Below are positions 50,601-58,100 of a stretch of 64,000 nt of DNA, one piece after another (position 1 is the first letter of the stretch; each line of letters opens with the position of its first letter). Source of the stretch: Oxyruncus cristatus (Eukaryota > Chordata > Aves > Passeriformes > Cotingidae); the NCBI GenBank assembly GCA_013399855.1, contig VXAY01007011.1, forward strand, positions 1,162,061-1,226,060, in the 5' to 3' direction. Position numbers and translations under genes: made by a program. The notes under the pieces are model-generated. The model saw only the letters and a program-made list of their open reading frames with translations. It did not search any database and was not told the origin of the DNA.

Positions 50601-51379
50601 ACACATCTCACCTATCATGAATAATTTCTTTTCCTCAGCATGAATTGGGAGATTTGCCCCACAACCACTGCTACCAGCTTCCATCTTTGTGAGACCATAA
50701 GAATTTGGCATGCAGACAAGAGGCAGCAGCTACATGTTGAAGAAATAACTGGCAGAGAAGTTTGAAAAAAAAAAAAAAAAAAAAAAGCAATGCTTCCTGT
50801 AGAGCAGAAATTGAAATATCCTATCTTTAATGCTCAGAAATGAACTTTGCAAGAATTGACATTCTATGCAGAAAGCACCAAAGAGAGCAGAGACTAAGCA
50901 AGAAAGACTGCAGAACTAGTATTGCGATATAAAAGAAATAATTACATCCATAAATGGGGAATAAAGTTTGTTTCTATTATTTCATGACTCCACAGGTTAC
51001 CAAAAAAACCAGATACAAGCCGAGTTTAAGATAGGTCAATGAGACCACATTTAGTGAGGAGAGGACCTCGCATCATGTTTGTATCTCTTCCCAAATAATC
51101 TGCTGGTGTCATTTTACAGATCACTATGCAAAGCAAGGTCAGAAGTAGACAGGCACTTTAGGTTAATAGAAGCTTTTAATCGCAAAGTCTTCAGGGATTT
51201 AGAACTTTGGTATCATTTAGTAATGCATGACATCATACCATTCCTTTTTATTAACACTTCAGATCAATACATAATGAACTGTACTTACTGATATCATTCC
51301 AGGGTAGGTGTGTTTTTGTGGCTGAACCTGAGGTTCCTATTTGTCTGTAGCAAAATATACAGTAAGCAGATACTGACAT
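29467..51379 (-). CDS. SERAC1: SERAC1, complete coding sequence in 16 coding exons (656 aa)
   Basis: Serine-active-site protein of the mitochondria-associated ER membrane, needed for phosphatidylglycerol remodelling and cholesterol trafficking. In humans its loss causes MEGDEL syndrome. Sixteen exons with GT/AG borders join in phase to 656 codons, against 654 in human. The start [17 protein letters not shown] matches human MSLAAYCVICCRRIGTS. A hydrophobic stretch at about residues 36-50 ([15 protein letters not shown]) is the membrane segment. Residues 120-390 are helical repeat-like. The alpha/beta-hydrolase domain starts at [16 protein letters not shown] (395-410), has the nucleophile motif SHSMGG (498-503, Ser500) and VPHHG (534-538), and ends QELGD. 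The gene is intact, with no stops or frameshifts. It faces GTF2H5 head to head and SYNJ2 tail to tail. Confidence 0.96.
29616..29644. repeat. A29 homopolymer at the SERAC1 last-exon acceptor
   Basis: On the coding strand this is a T29 tract starting 12 bases upstream of the AG at 29605-29604, so it forms part of the polypyrimidine tract. Other A runs are at 38295-38319 (25), 46724-46738 (15) and 50765-50786 (22). Confidence 0.9.
31490..31633 (-). CDS. SERAC1: SERAC1 coding exon 15
   Basis: Acceptor tgctctttcttag, donor cag|gtaagt. It encodes [20 protein letters not shown] and [20 protein letters not shown]. Confidence 0.95.
32121..32303 (-). CDS. SERAC1: SERAC1 coding exon 14 ([16 protein letters not shown])
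   Basis: Acceptor ctgttgccag, donor agg|gtacat. It encodes [40 protein letters not shown] and [13 protein letters not shown] is a conserved loop of the family. Confidence 0.96.
32844..32941 (-). CDS. SERAC1: SERAC1 coding exon 13: catalytic Ser (SHSMGG)
   Basis: Acceptor tcctttgcag, donor gtg|gtaagc. It encodes [20 protein letters not shown] and SHSMG(G). Ser500 in the SHSMGG motif is the expected nucleophile of the lipase-like domain. Confidence 0.96.
34139..34410 (-). mobile_element. CR1 LINE 3' fragment
   Basis: Begins AGAATCACAGAATCATT, the reverse of a CR1 tail, then the complement of the usual CR1 end (CTCCCTGGGCAGCCTCTTCC). It lies in a SERAC1 intron, same strand as the gene, and faces the CR1 at 34994. 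Confidence 0.9.
34994..35556 (+). mobile_element. CR1 LINE, 5'-truncated (TTTTCCAACCTAAA tail)
   Basis: Starts AGTGTGGCCAGCAGGAG, contains GGCTCGGGGTGGGTGACCTTA and ends GTCTTTTCCAACCTAAACAA-TTCTATGAA, the CR1 type common in neoavian birds. It is antisense to SERAC1. Confidence 0.93.
35919..36019 (-). CDS. SERAC1: SERAC1 coding exon 12
   Basis: Acceptor cttttaatttag, donor cag|gtaaca. It encodes [20 protein letters not shown] and LSDWKAKCP, matching human RIISVEYDTSLSDW. Confidence 0.95.
36781..36922 (-). CDS. SERAC1: SERAC1 coding exon 11: start of hydrolase domain
   Basis: Acceptor tttttcttgatcag, donor aag|gtaaat. It encodes [20 protein letters not shown], where the HG after the first strand forms the usual oxyanion region, then an acidic loop and YSQCWPK. 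Confidence 0.96.
37717..37867 (-). CDS. SERAC1: SERAC1 coding exon 10 ([11 protein letters not shown])
   Basis: Acceptor ctcaatgtag, donor cag|gtaaag. It encodes [20 protein letters not shown] and [15 protein letters not shown], just before the hydrolase domain. Confidence 0.95.
39370..39960 (-). mobile_element. Ancient, degraded CR1/L3-like LINE
   Basis: GAATTTGTCTAATCACCTTT, then CACCACGTTTTATGGCAATTT, and further on CATCTCAATTTAGTTGTTTG and a TTCATCATCCTCAGTCC-type segment. The order follows old amniote CR1/L3 elements read on the reverse strand, with heavy decay. Boundaries are approximate. Confidence 0.5.
40591..40753 (-). CDS. SERAC1: SERAC1 coding exon 9
   Basis: Acceptor ataatgctag, donor cag|gtaaaa. 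It encodes [20 protein letters not shown] and [20 protein letters not shown], an armadillo-like repeat matching human RNIMRVIGNMALNEHLH. Confidence 0.95.
42369..42482 (-). CDS. SERAC1: SERAC1 coding exon 8 ([13 protein letters not shown])
   Basis: Acceptor tttctcatttcag, donor aag|gtgatt, 38 codons in phase 0. It encodes [20 protein letters not shown] and [13 protein letters not shown]. Confidence 0.95.
43822..43950 (-). CDS. SERAC1: SERAC1 coding exon 7
   Basis: Acceptor cttcttgcag, donor agg|gtgagt, 43 codons in phase 0. It encodes [20 protein letters not shown] and [18 protein letters not shown], close to human. Confidence 0.95.
44250..44835 (-). mobile_element. CR1 LINE, 5'-truncated
   Basis: Begins TAGAATCATAGAATATCTTA and runs through the complement of GACCCACAAGGATCATCGAA-type CR1 tail, GGGGGAGCCTGTTCCAGTGC, and CTCCAGGCTGAACAGACCAA. 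It sits in the SERAC1 intron, same strand as the gene. A 152-codon remnant of the ORF2 end is open on the - strand (44233-44691). Confidence 0.93.
45996..46117 (-). CDS. SERAC1: SERAC1 coding exon 6 ([12 protein letters not shown])
   Basis: Acceptor cttgtatgacag, donor act|gtaagt. It encodes [20 protein letters not shown] and [18 protein letters not shown]. Human has DLRFFLLPPPLP. Confidence 0.94.
48003..48134 (-). CDS. SERAC1: SERAC1 coding exon 5 (HECALWLLL)
   Basis: Acceptor ctgttaaaag, donor gtg|gtaatg. It encodes [20 protein letters not shown] and [19 protein letters not shown], an ARM/HEAT-like helical region matching human HECAVWLLLRK. Confidence 0.95.
49031..49120 (-). CDS. SERAC1: SERAC1 coding exon 4
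   Basis: Acceptor ctcttgtag, donor atg|gtaggt. It encodes [20 protein letters not shown] and AKIFRRPFN, matching human [20 protein letters not shown]. Confidence 0.93.
49442..49578 (-). CDS. SERAC1: SERAC1 coding exon 3
   Basis: Encodes [20 protein letters not shown] and [19 protein letters not shown], against human LFLTYEVLALKK and KSYIYVHTVSL. Donor aag|gtaagg. A second in-frame-shifting AG lies two bases inside the acceptor, but only the outer one keeps phase with exon 2. Confidence 0.93.
49889..49925 (-). CDS. SERAC1: SERAC1 coding exon 2 (37-nt micro-exon, TGSLILG)
   Basis: Acceptor cattttttcaag, donor agg|gtaagt. Only 37 bases, reading (R)[11 protein letters not shown](G), against human IIKFTGSLILG. 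It holds the first half of the membrane segment. Confidence 0.92.
51289..51379 (-). CDS. SERAC1: SERAC1 coding exon 1 (start codon exon)
   Basis: ATG at 51379-51377, one base inside the exon (acceptor ttttttttaatacacag at 51382-51381), donor atca|gtaagt. It encodes [20 protein letters not shown] and ends PWNDI plus one base of Arg. Human has MSLAAYCVICCRRIGTS and WRDI|R, so start, length (30 codons) and phase all agree. The basic, hydroxylated start may act with the following hydrophobic segment in targeting. Confidence 0.93.
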
Positions 51380-52267
51380 TCTGTGTATTAAAAAAAAAAA
51401 AGTAATGATTGATTTGAGAATTACAGCAGAAAACCTGCAGCAGCTTTTTCCTGTCTTTTTTTACAGAAAAGGTCATGACAGCAAATGTCACAATAAACCA
51501 TACTTGTGTCATTTCACTCCCTATAAAGCACTCTAATCAAATAAATCTATAAACTCCTTAATTTAATGGGCTGCATTTCAATTACAAAAAAATTTTAAAG
51601 CAGTTTTTCATCAATTATGTGTTACTGTTGATTTTAGTAAGCATGTATCTCCAATTAACTTCTCTGCTTCTAAGTATCCCTTTCTACTTCTTAGTAACTC
51701 CCCCTAAAATACCAGATATGGTCATGTCTCCATCAAGACATTACTCCATATGACATGGGCCTTAATACAACTCACCAACCAACTGCTTTTAAAGTTTATA
51801 ACTGATTGTGTTAGCAAGTAAGTAATTTTGATTAACAAGGCTCAAGGAACTACTACATATTTTTGGCTTTAAATGGCAAGACTAACTAATACCTAAAGAA
51901 CGTGAAACCTCTACATTTATTAAAAATTAGTACCGTTTCTCAAATGCTTTGACTTCATGGGCTCATGAAACTCAGAAGGCATGCTTACAGGTAAAACATG
52001 CATCTCATTCTATTCTAACATGTGCAAAAGAATGAGAATCTAGCCTGAGTCAAGAAGAAGAGAACCCTTTCTAAATTAAGACCTTAGCAATTCAACATCA
52101 GGAAGCCACAGGATACCAACAGAATAACTGCACTGTATTCACTGAATGCTGAAATCAAACTAATTTTTTTTCAAAATCACAAACATACATATATTAGAAC
52201 TACTAAAGTTCTGAAGGTACAGGCAAGCCAATGCAAGCATGAATTTTCTTGACAGTAGCAGTCTTTA

Positions 52268-52301
52268 TGAAGGACTCTACTTCTACTTAGAGAGTCCTTC
52301 A
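52268..52301. repeat. Perfect 11-bp hairpin with a 12-base loop
   Basis: TGAAGGACTCT and AGAGTCCTTCA arms around ACTTCTACTTAG, in the non-coding 5' intron of SERAC1. The stem is too short for a typical microRNA precursor; function unknown. Confidence 0.6.
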
Positions 52302-53714
52302 GAAATACAAATATTTATTCTTCTGATATATATATGATGCAAGGCACTCAATTTTCCCAGTTTTACAGGCAAGAAGATGAGTTAAGAAAAATTTTCTGTA
52401 ACTTCCATACACTTTCTAGATATTACCTTGACTGTTTTAACAAGTGGGACTATTCATGAGGGACCATGCACTTTAGCCCACTGATCAAGGCTGTATCTTA
52501 ACCTCTGCACAATGAGGTTAAAAGAAAATATGGGTATCTCAGTCAAGCACAGAAAACCAAGTCAATTTAGGCCAGGCAAAAGCACCAATTCCTGTTCCTA
52601 CCACTCAGATATACTTACCATTTCATATATTAGCAAAAGTTACTGCCTTTACACTTTCTTTAAATACGAAAAACTTGTCTAAATTAGGAAAATTTAAAAA
52701 CTGGCTTTGGCAAACCACAAAGTTCTCCATGTTACTTCTAATGAAGACCTCCTCTCAAGTCTTAGTAGACAGAACATATAGTATTTTTAGCACAAGCATT
52801 TTGGAAAAACCCAGAAAGAATACGAAACGAAATAATCACAAAAATATGCAAAAAATATTTTTGCATACACTGCAGCAGTAACATGAAACTTGTATTTTGT
52901 ACATGACATTTTAGTGTCCACCTTAATGCATTTATACTAACTGAAATACTGAGTTAATGTGTTTAAGTGGATTTAAAACCACACCAATATCTCTCACATA
53001 TCAGTCAAATTCTTATGTTGGAAACATAGTCATCTTTATTAAATAACAAATTAGGTCTGTATCACCACAATCACAATTAACTCAAAATGATCAAATGTCC
53101 CTCATGTAAATCTGATCATGAAACATGGGAGCCTGATAAGCTCCTTGAATTTAAGGTAATCTCTACAGACCAAGTAAAATGCTTATACTGCTTTTATTGT
53201 CAGTGTACAACTCCTCTAAACAAGGGGTTTCTGTTTGATTCCTTCCATTAATGTGTCTTCCTCTTTTCTCATTTCCCCAAAAGTTTTGATTTTTCATTTC
53301 TCTCTTGCTTGTGTTTGGGACAAGAAACGTCAAAAACGTCAGTATTACCCCAGCACTCCCACAATCACTGCCAGCAGACTGCTTTTTGACTTCTGTCATT
53401 TCAACATTGTGCTTATCCATCACTTCAGCAGAGTACACAACACCGTGATACACTTTGAAGACGCTGATAATCAGTCCTCTAGAGACACGTCTCCTGCCTC
53501 CAAACTGTCTGATGGCAGTTCTTTCACTACCTTTACTCAGAGAATCATGCATCTTTTCTTCTCCCTAGCCACAGACTACAACTGCAATAAACGTGGTTCA
53601 GTGACAGCAGGTGCCACAACTACTTGCATTTGAAAGAAGCACCTGCAAACACAGGAGGCCAAAATCAGTGCCATATCTCTGCTGCCAGGAGCCTCTGTTC
53701 AGCTCTGAGAGTGA

Positions 53715-54353
53715 ACACAGAATCATACATGTTCGAATTGACCTTAAAGTTCACCTAGTCCCAACCCCCCTGCCATGGGCAGGGACACTTCCCACTAGAC
53801 CAGGTTGCTCAAGGCCTTATCCAACCTGGTTTTGAATGCTGACAGGGTTGGGGCACCCACAACCTCCCTGGGCAACCTGTTCCAGTGCCTCACCACCCTC
53901 AGAGTAAAGAATTTCTTTCTAATATCAAAACTAAATTTCTCCTCTTTCTCTTGTAATCACTACTCCATGTCCTATCACTACAGTTCCTGATGGAGAGTCC
54001 CTCTTCAGCTGCCCTGCAGGCCCCTTCAGATCCTTCAAGGCTGCTATGAGATCTCCATGAAACTTCTTCTCTAGGCTGAACAGCCCCAGCTCTCTCACCC
54101 TGTCTTCATAGGGGAGGTGTTCCAGTCCTCTTATGAAATTCGCCGCCCTCTGGACTGGCTCCAACAGGTCCATACCCTTTTTACGTTGGAGGTCCCAGAG
54201 CTGGATGCAGCACTAGAGGTGGGGTCTCACCAGAAGCAGAGTAGAGGGGCAGAATCACCTCCCTCGCCGGGCTGGCCACACTCCTTTTGATGCAGCCCAG
54301 GATTTGGGTTGGCTTTCTGGGCTGCGAGCGCACATTGCCGGCTCATATTGAAG
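53715..54353 (-). mobile_element. CR1 LINE, 5'-truncated, next to the CpG promoter
   Basis: CACAGAATCATACATGTTCG tail, then TGCTCAAGGCCTTATCCAAC, CTCTAGGCTGAACAGCCCCA and finally GGCTGCGAGCGCACATTGCC, all standard CR1 on the reverse strand. The - strand still reads MDLLEPVQRAANFIRGLEHL. It ends about 300 bases from the GC-rich promoter. Confidence 0.93.
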
Positions 54354-54540
54354 ATTTTATGCTTAGGAATATACGCAAATATAACGCGAAAGGACCCATT
54401 TTGCAGCCTCTTTCACAGCTGGTCCGGGCAGCTGCGAGCCCCCTCCCGCACCGGCGGGTGCGGTGCCCACCTGCCTGTCACGAACCCAGCGTGGGGCAGC
54501 GGCGCCGCTGCCTCGCGACTGCGCCACCGGGGCTTATTTA

Positions 54541-54620
54541 ACAAAAAAAAAAAAAANNNNNNNNNCAAAAAAAAAAAAAAAGAAAAAACAACAACAACAA
54601 CAAAACAACAACAACACCAC
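54541..54620. repeat. Poly(A)/(CAA)n tract with a 9-N assembly gap
   Basis: A run interrupted by N at 54557-54565, then (CAA)n. It lies between the CR1 at 53715-54353 and the GC-rich promoter. Any translation across it is meaningless. Confidence 0.85.
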
Positions 54621-54863
54621 CGCAATTTTAGGCGATGCAACACGTACACGGGGCTAGATCTGTGCCTCTTTCCGAGGGGGTTCAGAAACAAACAACCTGT
54701 TTACCCCGAGACGCGCCCCGTGTCCCGTCCCGTCCCGTCCCCGTGTCCTGGCCGCCCCGCTCCCGCCCCGCTCCAGTGGCGCCGCTCGCACCTTCCACCT
54801 TCTGCCTCCGCCGCCGGTCCCGGTGGCGGCGCCCGCGCGCCTGGTGACGCCGACCCGCGGGCG

Positions 54864-54870
54864 CTTCCGG
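54864..54870 (-). promoter_or_regulatory. ETS-type site CCGGAAG (- strand)
   Basis: CTTCCGG on the + strand, the GABPA/ELK core. A second, ACTTCCG (CGGAAGT on the - strand), lies at 54900-54906 on the other side of the NRF1-type site. Confidence 0.55.
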
Positions 54871-54879
54871 GAGCGGCGC

Positions 54880-54891
54880 TGCGCATGCGCG
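54880..54891. promoter_or_regulatory. NRF1-type site TGCGCATGCGCG
   Basis: Exact match to the YGCGCAYGCGCR consensus for NRF1, a regulator of nuclear genes for mitochondrial and housekeeping proteins. It sits about 10 bases from ETS-type sites on each side. Confidence 0.7.
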
Positions 54892-55137
54892 GGAGAGGCA
54901 CTTCCGCCGTCCGGGAGTGGCGGAGGTGGAGGGCCGGGGCCTGCGGGAGCTGCGCCGTGCGAGGCGGGGGCAAGGCAGGGATCGGAGCTTCTGGGAGCCC
55001 CTCTGTCCCAGGCGGGCGGGACCAGCAGTGCTGCTGGTCCGGGGAGGTGGGTTGTCTAAAGGGTCCACGAGTTTAACCAAAGTGTTGTTNTTCACTGGTG
55101 CCCTGATTGTTTTGCAAGCTTTTATAAAAAAAAAATT

Positions 55138-55138
<1 letters not shown>

Positions 55139-55173
<35 letters not shown>
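55139..55173. repeat. T35 homopolymer at the GTF2H5 exon acceptor
   Basis: Pure T run ending 11 bases before the AG at 55183-55184. It is preceded by an A9 run, and there is a single N at 55090. Confidence 0.9.
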
Positions 55174-55174
<1 letters not shown>

Positions 55175-55269
55175 GTGCTTGCAGGTCTGCTCCGTTCGCG
55201 TGTGCGACCCGAAGCAAGGGGTTGTTTTTGCTGCCTCTCCCTTCTGGCGTTTATAAGAGAACCGAGAAG

Positions 55270-55304
55270 ATGGTGAATGTTCTGAAGGGTGTTCTAATTG
55301 AGTG
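55270..55304 (+). CDS. GTF2H5: GTF2H5 coding exon 1
   Basis: ATG at 55270 in aagATGG, a good Kozak context. It encodes [11 protein letters not shown] plus two bases of Cys, donor gtg|gtgagt. The exon probably begins at 55185 after acceptor ggtgcttgcag, giving 85 bases of 5' UTR here. Confidence 0.95.
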
Positions 55305-56177
55305 GTGAGTGACAGCGCTTACCGCCTTTCCGTGTGTCGAAACCTGCTTGTTTCTCCAGACCTTAAGTAACTTAAGAGTTCAGACAAAAGGAATTGTTGT
55401 GATGCAACAATTACAAGTTACTTGTAATTTCCGTAATTCCGAAATGTTTTCTTGTAGACTTCTAAGTTAAAAGATGACTGTTTAGTTAGGGTGTGATAAA
55501 TGTACAATTCATACATGAATTTTTCTCCATGCTATGCTAGTTTGAGTGAGAACTGTCTTCTCCTGGGTTTTAATTGTCCTTAAACAAAAGTATGCTTTAA
55601 GAAAACGTGTTTTTATGGTGCTATTGCTGAAGACAAAAATGTAAGTTCAAACTTACCTTATTAAGGGTTGGATTTTTGGGGTTTAGTTGTTTGTGTTTTC
55701 TTTAAGCTGCTTTGGCAGCAGAATAGGGGAACTTCTCTGCTAATCAAGCAGCTGGTTCTACTCATTAGACTTTATCGGTTTATATTTGTCTCTAAAGTAA
55801 CCAAAGCAATTACTACTGTGAAAGAAACAGCCTTTTCAAAGCTTCCTATACTGTATTTAACTTGTGAGTGACTCTTGAGATTTGTAATAATGTCCCTAAA
55901 ATCTTTGGGAGTGTCTTCAAATGGTGTTTCTTCTGTTTGTTTGTAACTGTATCTTATTACACTTGGGTGAGATCTGATGTGTGTTTGTCTCTACAGTGAC
56001 CCAGCAATGAAGCAGTTTCTACTCTACTTGGATGAGTCAAATGCTTTGGGAAAGAAGTTCATTATACAAGACCTGGATGAAACTCATGTCTTTGTATTAG
56101 CTGAATTGGTTAACTTCCTCCAGGAGAGAGTGGGCGAGTTAATGGACCAGAACTCATTTCCTATTACTCAGAAGTGA
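55270..56177 (+). CDS. GTF2H5: GTF2H5 (TTDA/p8), TFIIH subunit, two coding exons
   Basis: Smallest subunit of TFIIH. It stabilises the complex by pairing with p52 and stimulates XPB in nucleotide excision repair. In humans, mutations cause trichothiodystrophy. Exons 55270-55304 and 55997-56177 join inside a Cys codon to exactly 71 residues, the length of the human protein. The sequence runs [60 protein letters not shown] and [11 protein letters not shown], with only scattered conservative differences from human as I recall it. Borders are gtg|gtgagt-type donor and ctctacag acceptor. The gene lies head to head with SERAC1 and shares its CpG promoter. Confidence 0.97.
55305..55996 (+). other. 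GTF2H5 intron
   Basis: 692 bases between the two coding exons with standard GT/AG borders. No other content recognised. Confidence 0.9.
55997..56177 (+). CDS. GTF2H5: GTF2H5 coding exon 2 and stop
   Basis: Acceptor gtctctacag. It encodes (C)[19 protein letters not shown] through PITQK, stop TGA 56175-56177. Confidence 0.97.
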
Positions 56178-58100
56178 AAAAAGAAAAGAAATGGGATTAC
56201 TGGAAGTTTTGAAACTGAATTTCAATAGCATGGGTTGTTTTAATAGATAACACTGTGATTTGTAAGTTCTACATAGAAGTGGCTATTCTGAAAAATGCAT
56301 CATTTTCATAGACAAAATACTCTGGAACTGGATTTTGTTTCTTATTTTGAAAGATTAGGATATCTTTATTAAAATCCTTTAAATTCTACAGTTGGGGAGT
56401 TGTCTAAAGAATTTTTGATGCATGCTCTCTGTTTTTCCTTTAGGATTTTTATCTTGCAAAATGGTATGACCCAAAAATTAGTGTTTGTGCTTTGAAATGC
56501 AATATGGACTCGTCTGACATGTTATGTTTCTGTGAAATTGTTTGATTATAGTGTGACTAATAGAAAGTAAAGAATGTCTGTTAAAGTATGATTTGTGTTT
56601 GTTGGAACATTTCTGTAAGTTGAAGGCATGGTCAGATACTGCTTTAACTTAATGCGTTTTTTACACCAGAATGAAAGTTCGTGTGACTGTTTTGTTGTGT
56701 TTTTGTTTTGTGTTCCAAAGATTTAAGAAATGCCTACTTCTACCAAATCACAAATTAAAGAGGTAACAGAAATGGGAGACCAATCCTATATATATAATTG
56801 CTTTGGTCACAATAAGCTATGTGATCGGGAAGAAGGAGATTCACATGCTCTACCTGCAAAGAGGAAAGCTGGTTTGGGATTTTTTTTTGTTTGTTTTTTG
56901 GGTTTTTTTTTTCCTTCAGCTCAGCTCTTCCTCCCCTATTGCTTTTTGCTGCAAAGGAAAAGCTTCATAGTTTTTTGTTGTTTTTCTTTTTTTTGCTTTG
57001 TTTTGGTTTTTAGTTTTTACACTGTATTTGTAACTCTAGCTCATATGCTAGCTTATTTAGTGAGTGAGCTAGTGCATGATGATGGAACCTGTGAAGACTC
57101 CTGTTTGCAGGTCAGGCACATACAGATTACAGAAACAAGAAGAATAATATGTATTACTTTTATCCTACTTCCTACTCAAAATAGTGGAAGTTATTGGATC
57201 TGTAAGTAATCATTGACAAAAGAATTCTGGGATATTACGTCAAAGGGAAGCTTGATTTTTCCGAGCTCCTCATGTACATAGATAGACACTACCTTTTTAT
57301 ATACCGGAAAAAAACAAGTATAAATTGAAAAGCTTTTGTAAGGAACAGTTTTCCTTGCTGACTCTCCCACTGCTGCTTGTTTTTCTTGTCCAGTAGCTAT
57401 CAGATTATTTGGTTTTGTTATTTGTTTGGGTTGTTTGTTGGATGGAGGTTGTTTTGGTTTGATGTTTTTCCCATCAGGAATAGGGAAGCTTCAGGAGAAA
57501 GTTTCACTAAATATTTTTAATCAAAAAGCTGTCCAAATAAAGTTCCATAGAATTGCATATATTCGGGCTCACATGGATGAGCAAATAGGCCTGTAGAATT
57601 TAGCCTCATGTAATTTCTGTTTCCTTTTTTTGGAATCATATTTTATTTTCCATCCAAATTTTGCTGAAAGGTAAATCATCCCTCACTCTCTTCAAATGAC
57701 AGCATTTGAAAAGTCATGTGTGGAATTCCACCTCTTAAGCTTCTCTATATTTAGCATGTCTAGTGCTCCATTTCTGTTGCAATTTTCCTTTTAAGTCTAT
57801 AATAAACTTCTTGCAGTTCTTGGTTTTTTTCTCCTGGTTAATTGTACAGCTTTGCTGTTGCATTACCTATGTTTTGGCTTACATTTACAATTGATAAATG
57901 GCTTATGTAATACAGAGGGATAGAAATTCCAAACTGTATAAACTGAACAGGCATATATTCTTATACTCTGTAACTTTTTTTTTTCTTTTTTTGAGCAAAC
58001 AAGTTTGCTTGTTTGACTTTTAACTTCTAAACCTGTCAGTAATTTGATCCTTCCTGCAACCTAATGGCCTAACTGATTCTATGCTGTAAGAACAAATAAA
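56178..58100 (+). other. GTF2H5: GTF2H5 3' UTR (extent uncertain)
   Basis: AT-rich, with AATAAA at 57536-57541, 57801-57806 and 58095-58100, any of which could end the transcript. A 159-codon open frame at 56730-57209 is T-rich and hydrophobic by composition and is not taken as a gene. Confidence 0.45.

Larger units (their letters stand above)
43951..51288 (-). other. SERAC1 introns between exons 7 and 1
   Basis: Exons at 45996, 48003, 49031, 49442 and 49889 lie within. The intron 43951-45995 carries the CR1 at 44250-44835. A short TA-rich tract is at 49201-49260 and an A22 run at 50765. Confidence 0.7.
51381..54640 (-). other. First SERAC1 intron (5' UTR intron)
   Basis: From the start-codon exon up to the CpG promoter. 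It holds the hairpin at 52268, an antiparallel open-frame pair at 53163-53633, the CR1 at 53715-54353 and the poly(A)/N tract. Confidence 0.65.
54640..55070. promoter_or_regulatory. CpG-rich bidirectional promoter SERAC1/GTF2H5
   Basis: The only strongly GC- and CpG-rich stretch in the window, between the start regions of two divergent genes. Human SERAC1 and GTF2H5 are likewise head to head. It carries TGACG (54845-54849), an NRF1-type palindrome and two ETS-type sites, and has no TATA box in an obvious place. Probable non-coding first exons lie inside it: GTF2H5 up to a donor gag|gtgggt at 55046, and SERAC1 with a possible - strand donor among the GGAAG/GTGCGAG repeats near 54,790. Start sites cannot be placed from sequence alone. 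Confidence 0.75.

Noticed and set aside
50612..50684. Candidate SERAC1 start exon on the - strand ([15 protein letters not shown]..., good Kozak, phase-1 donor)
   Set aside because: It would also join in phase to the micro-exon, but 51289-51379 encodes [17 protein letters not shown], clearly homologous to the human start, with matching length and phase. The candidate has no such similarity and a poor acceptor.
54309..55095. Long open frames (255, 137 and 119 codons) across the CpG island
   Set aside because: They run through N bases and homopolymers, and GC-rich DNA lacks stops by chance. This is promoter and 5' UTR.
56730..57209. 159-codon open frame in the GTF2H5 3' UTR with hydrophobic runs
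   Set aside because: The hydrophobic stretches come from T-rich simple sequence (Phe runs). No family resemblance and no proper gene structure.
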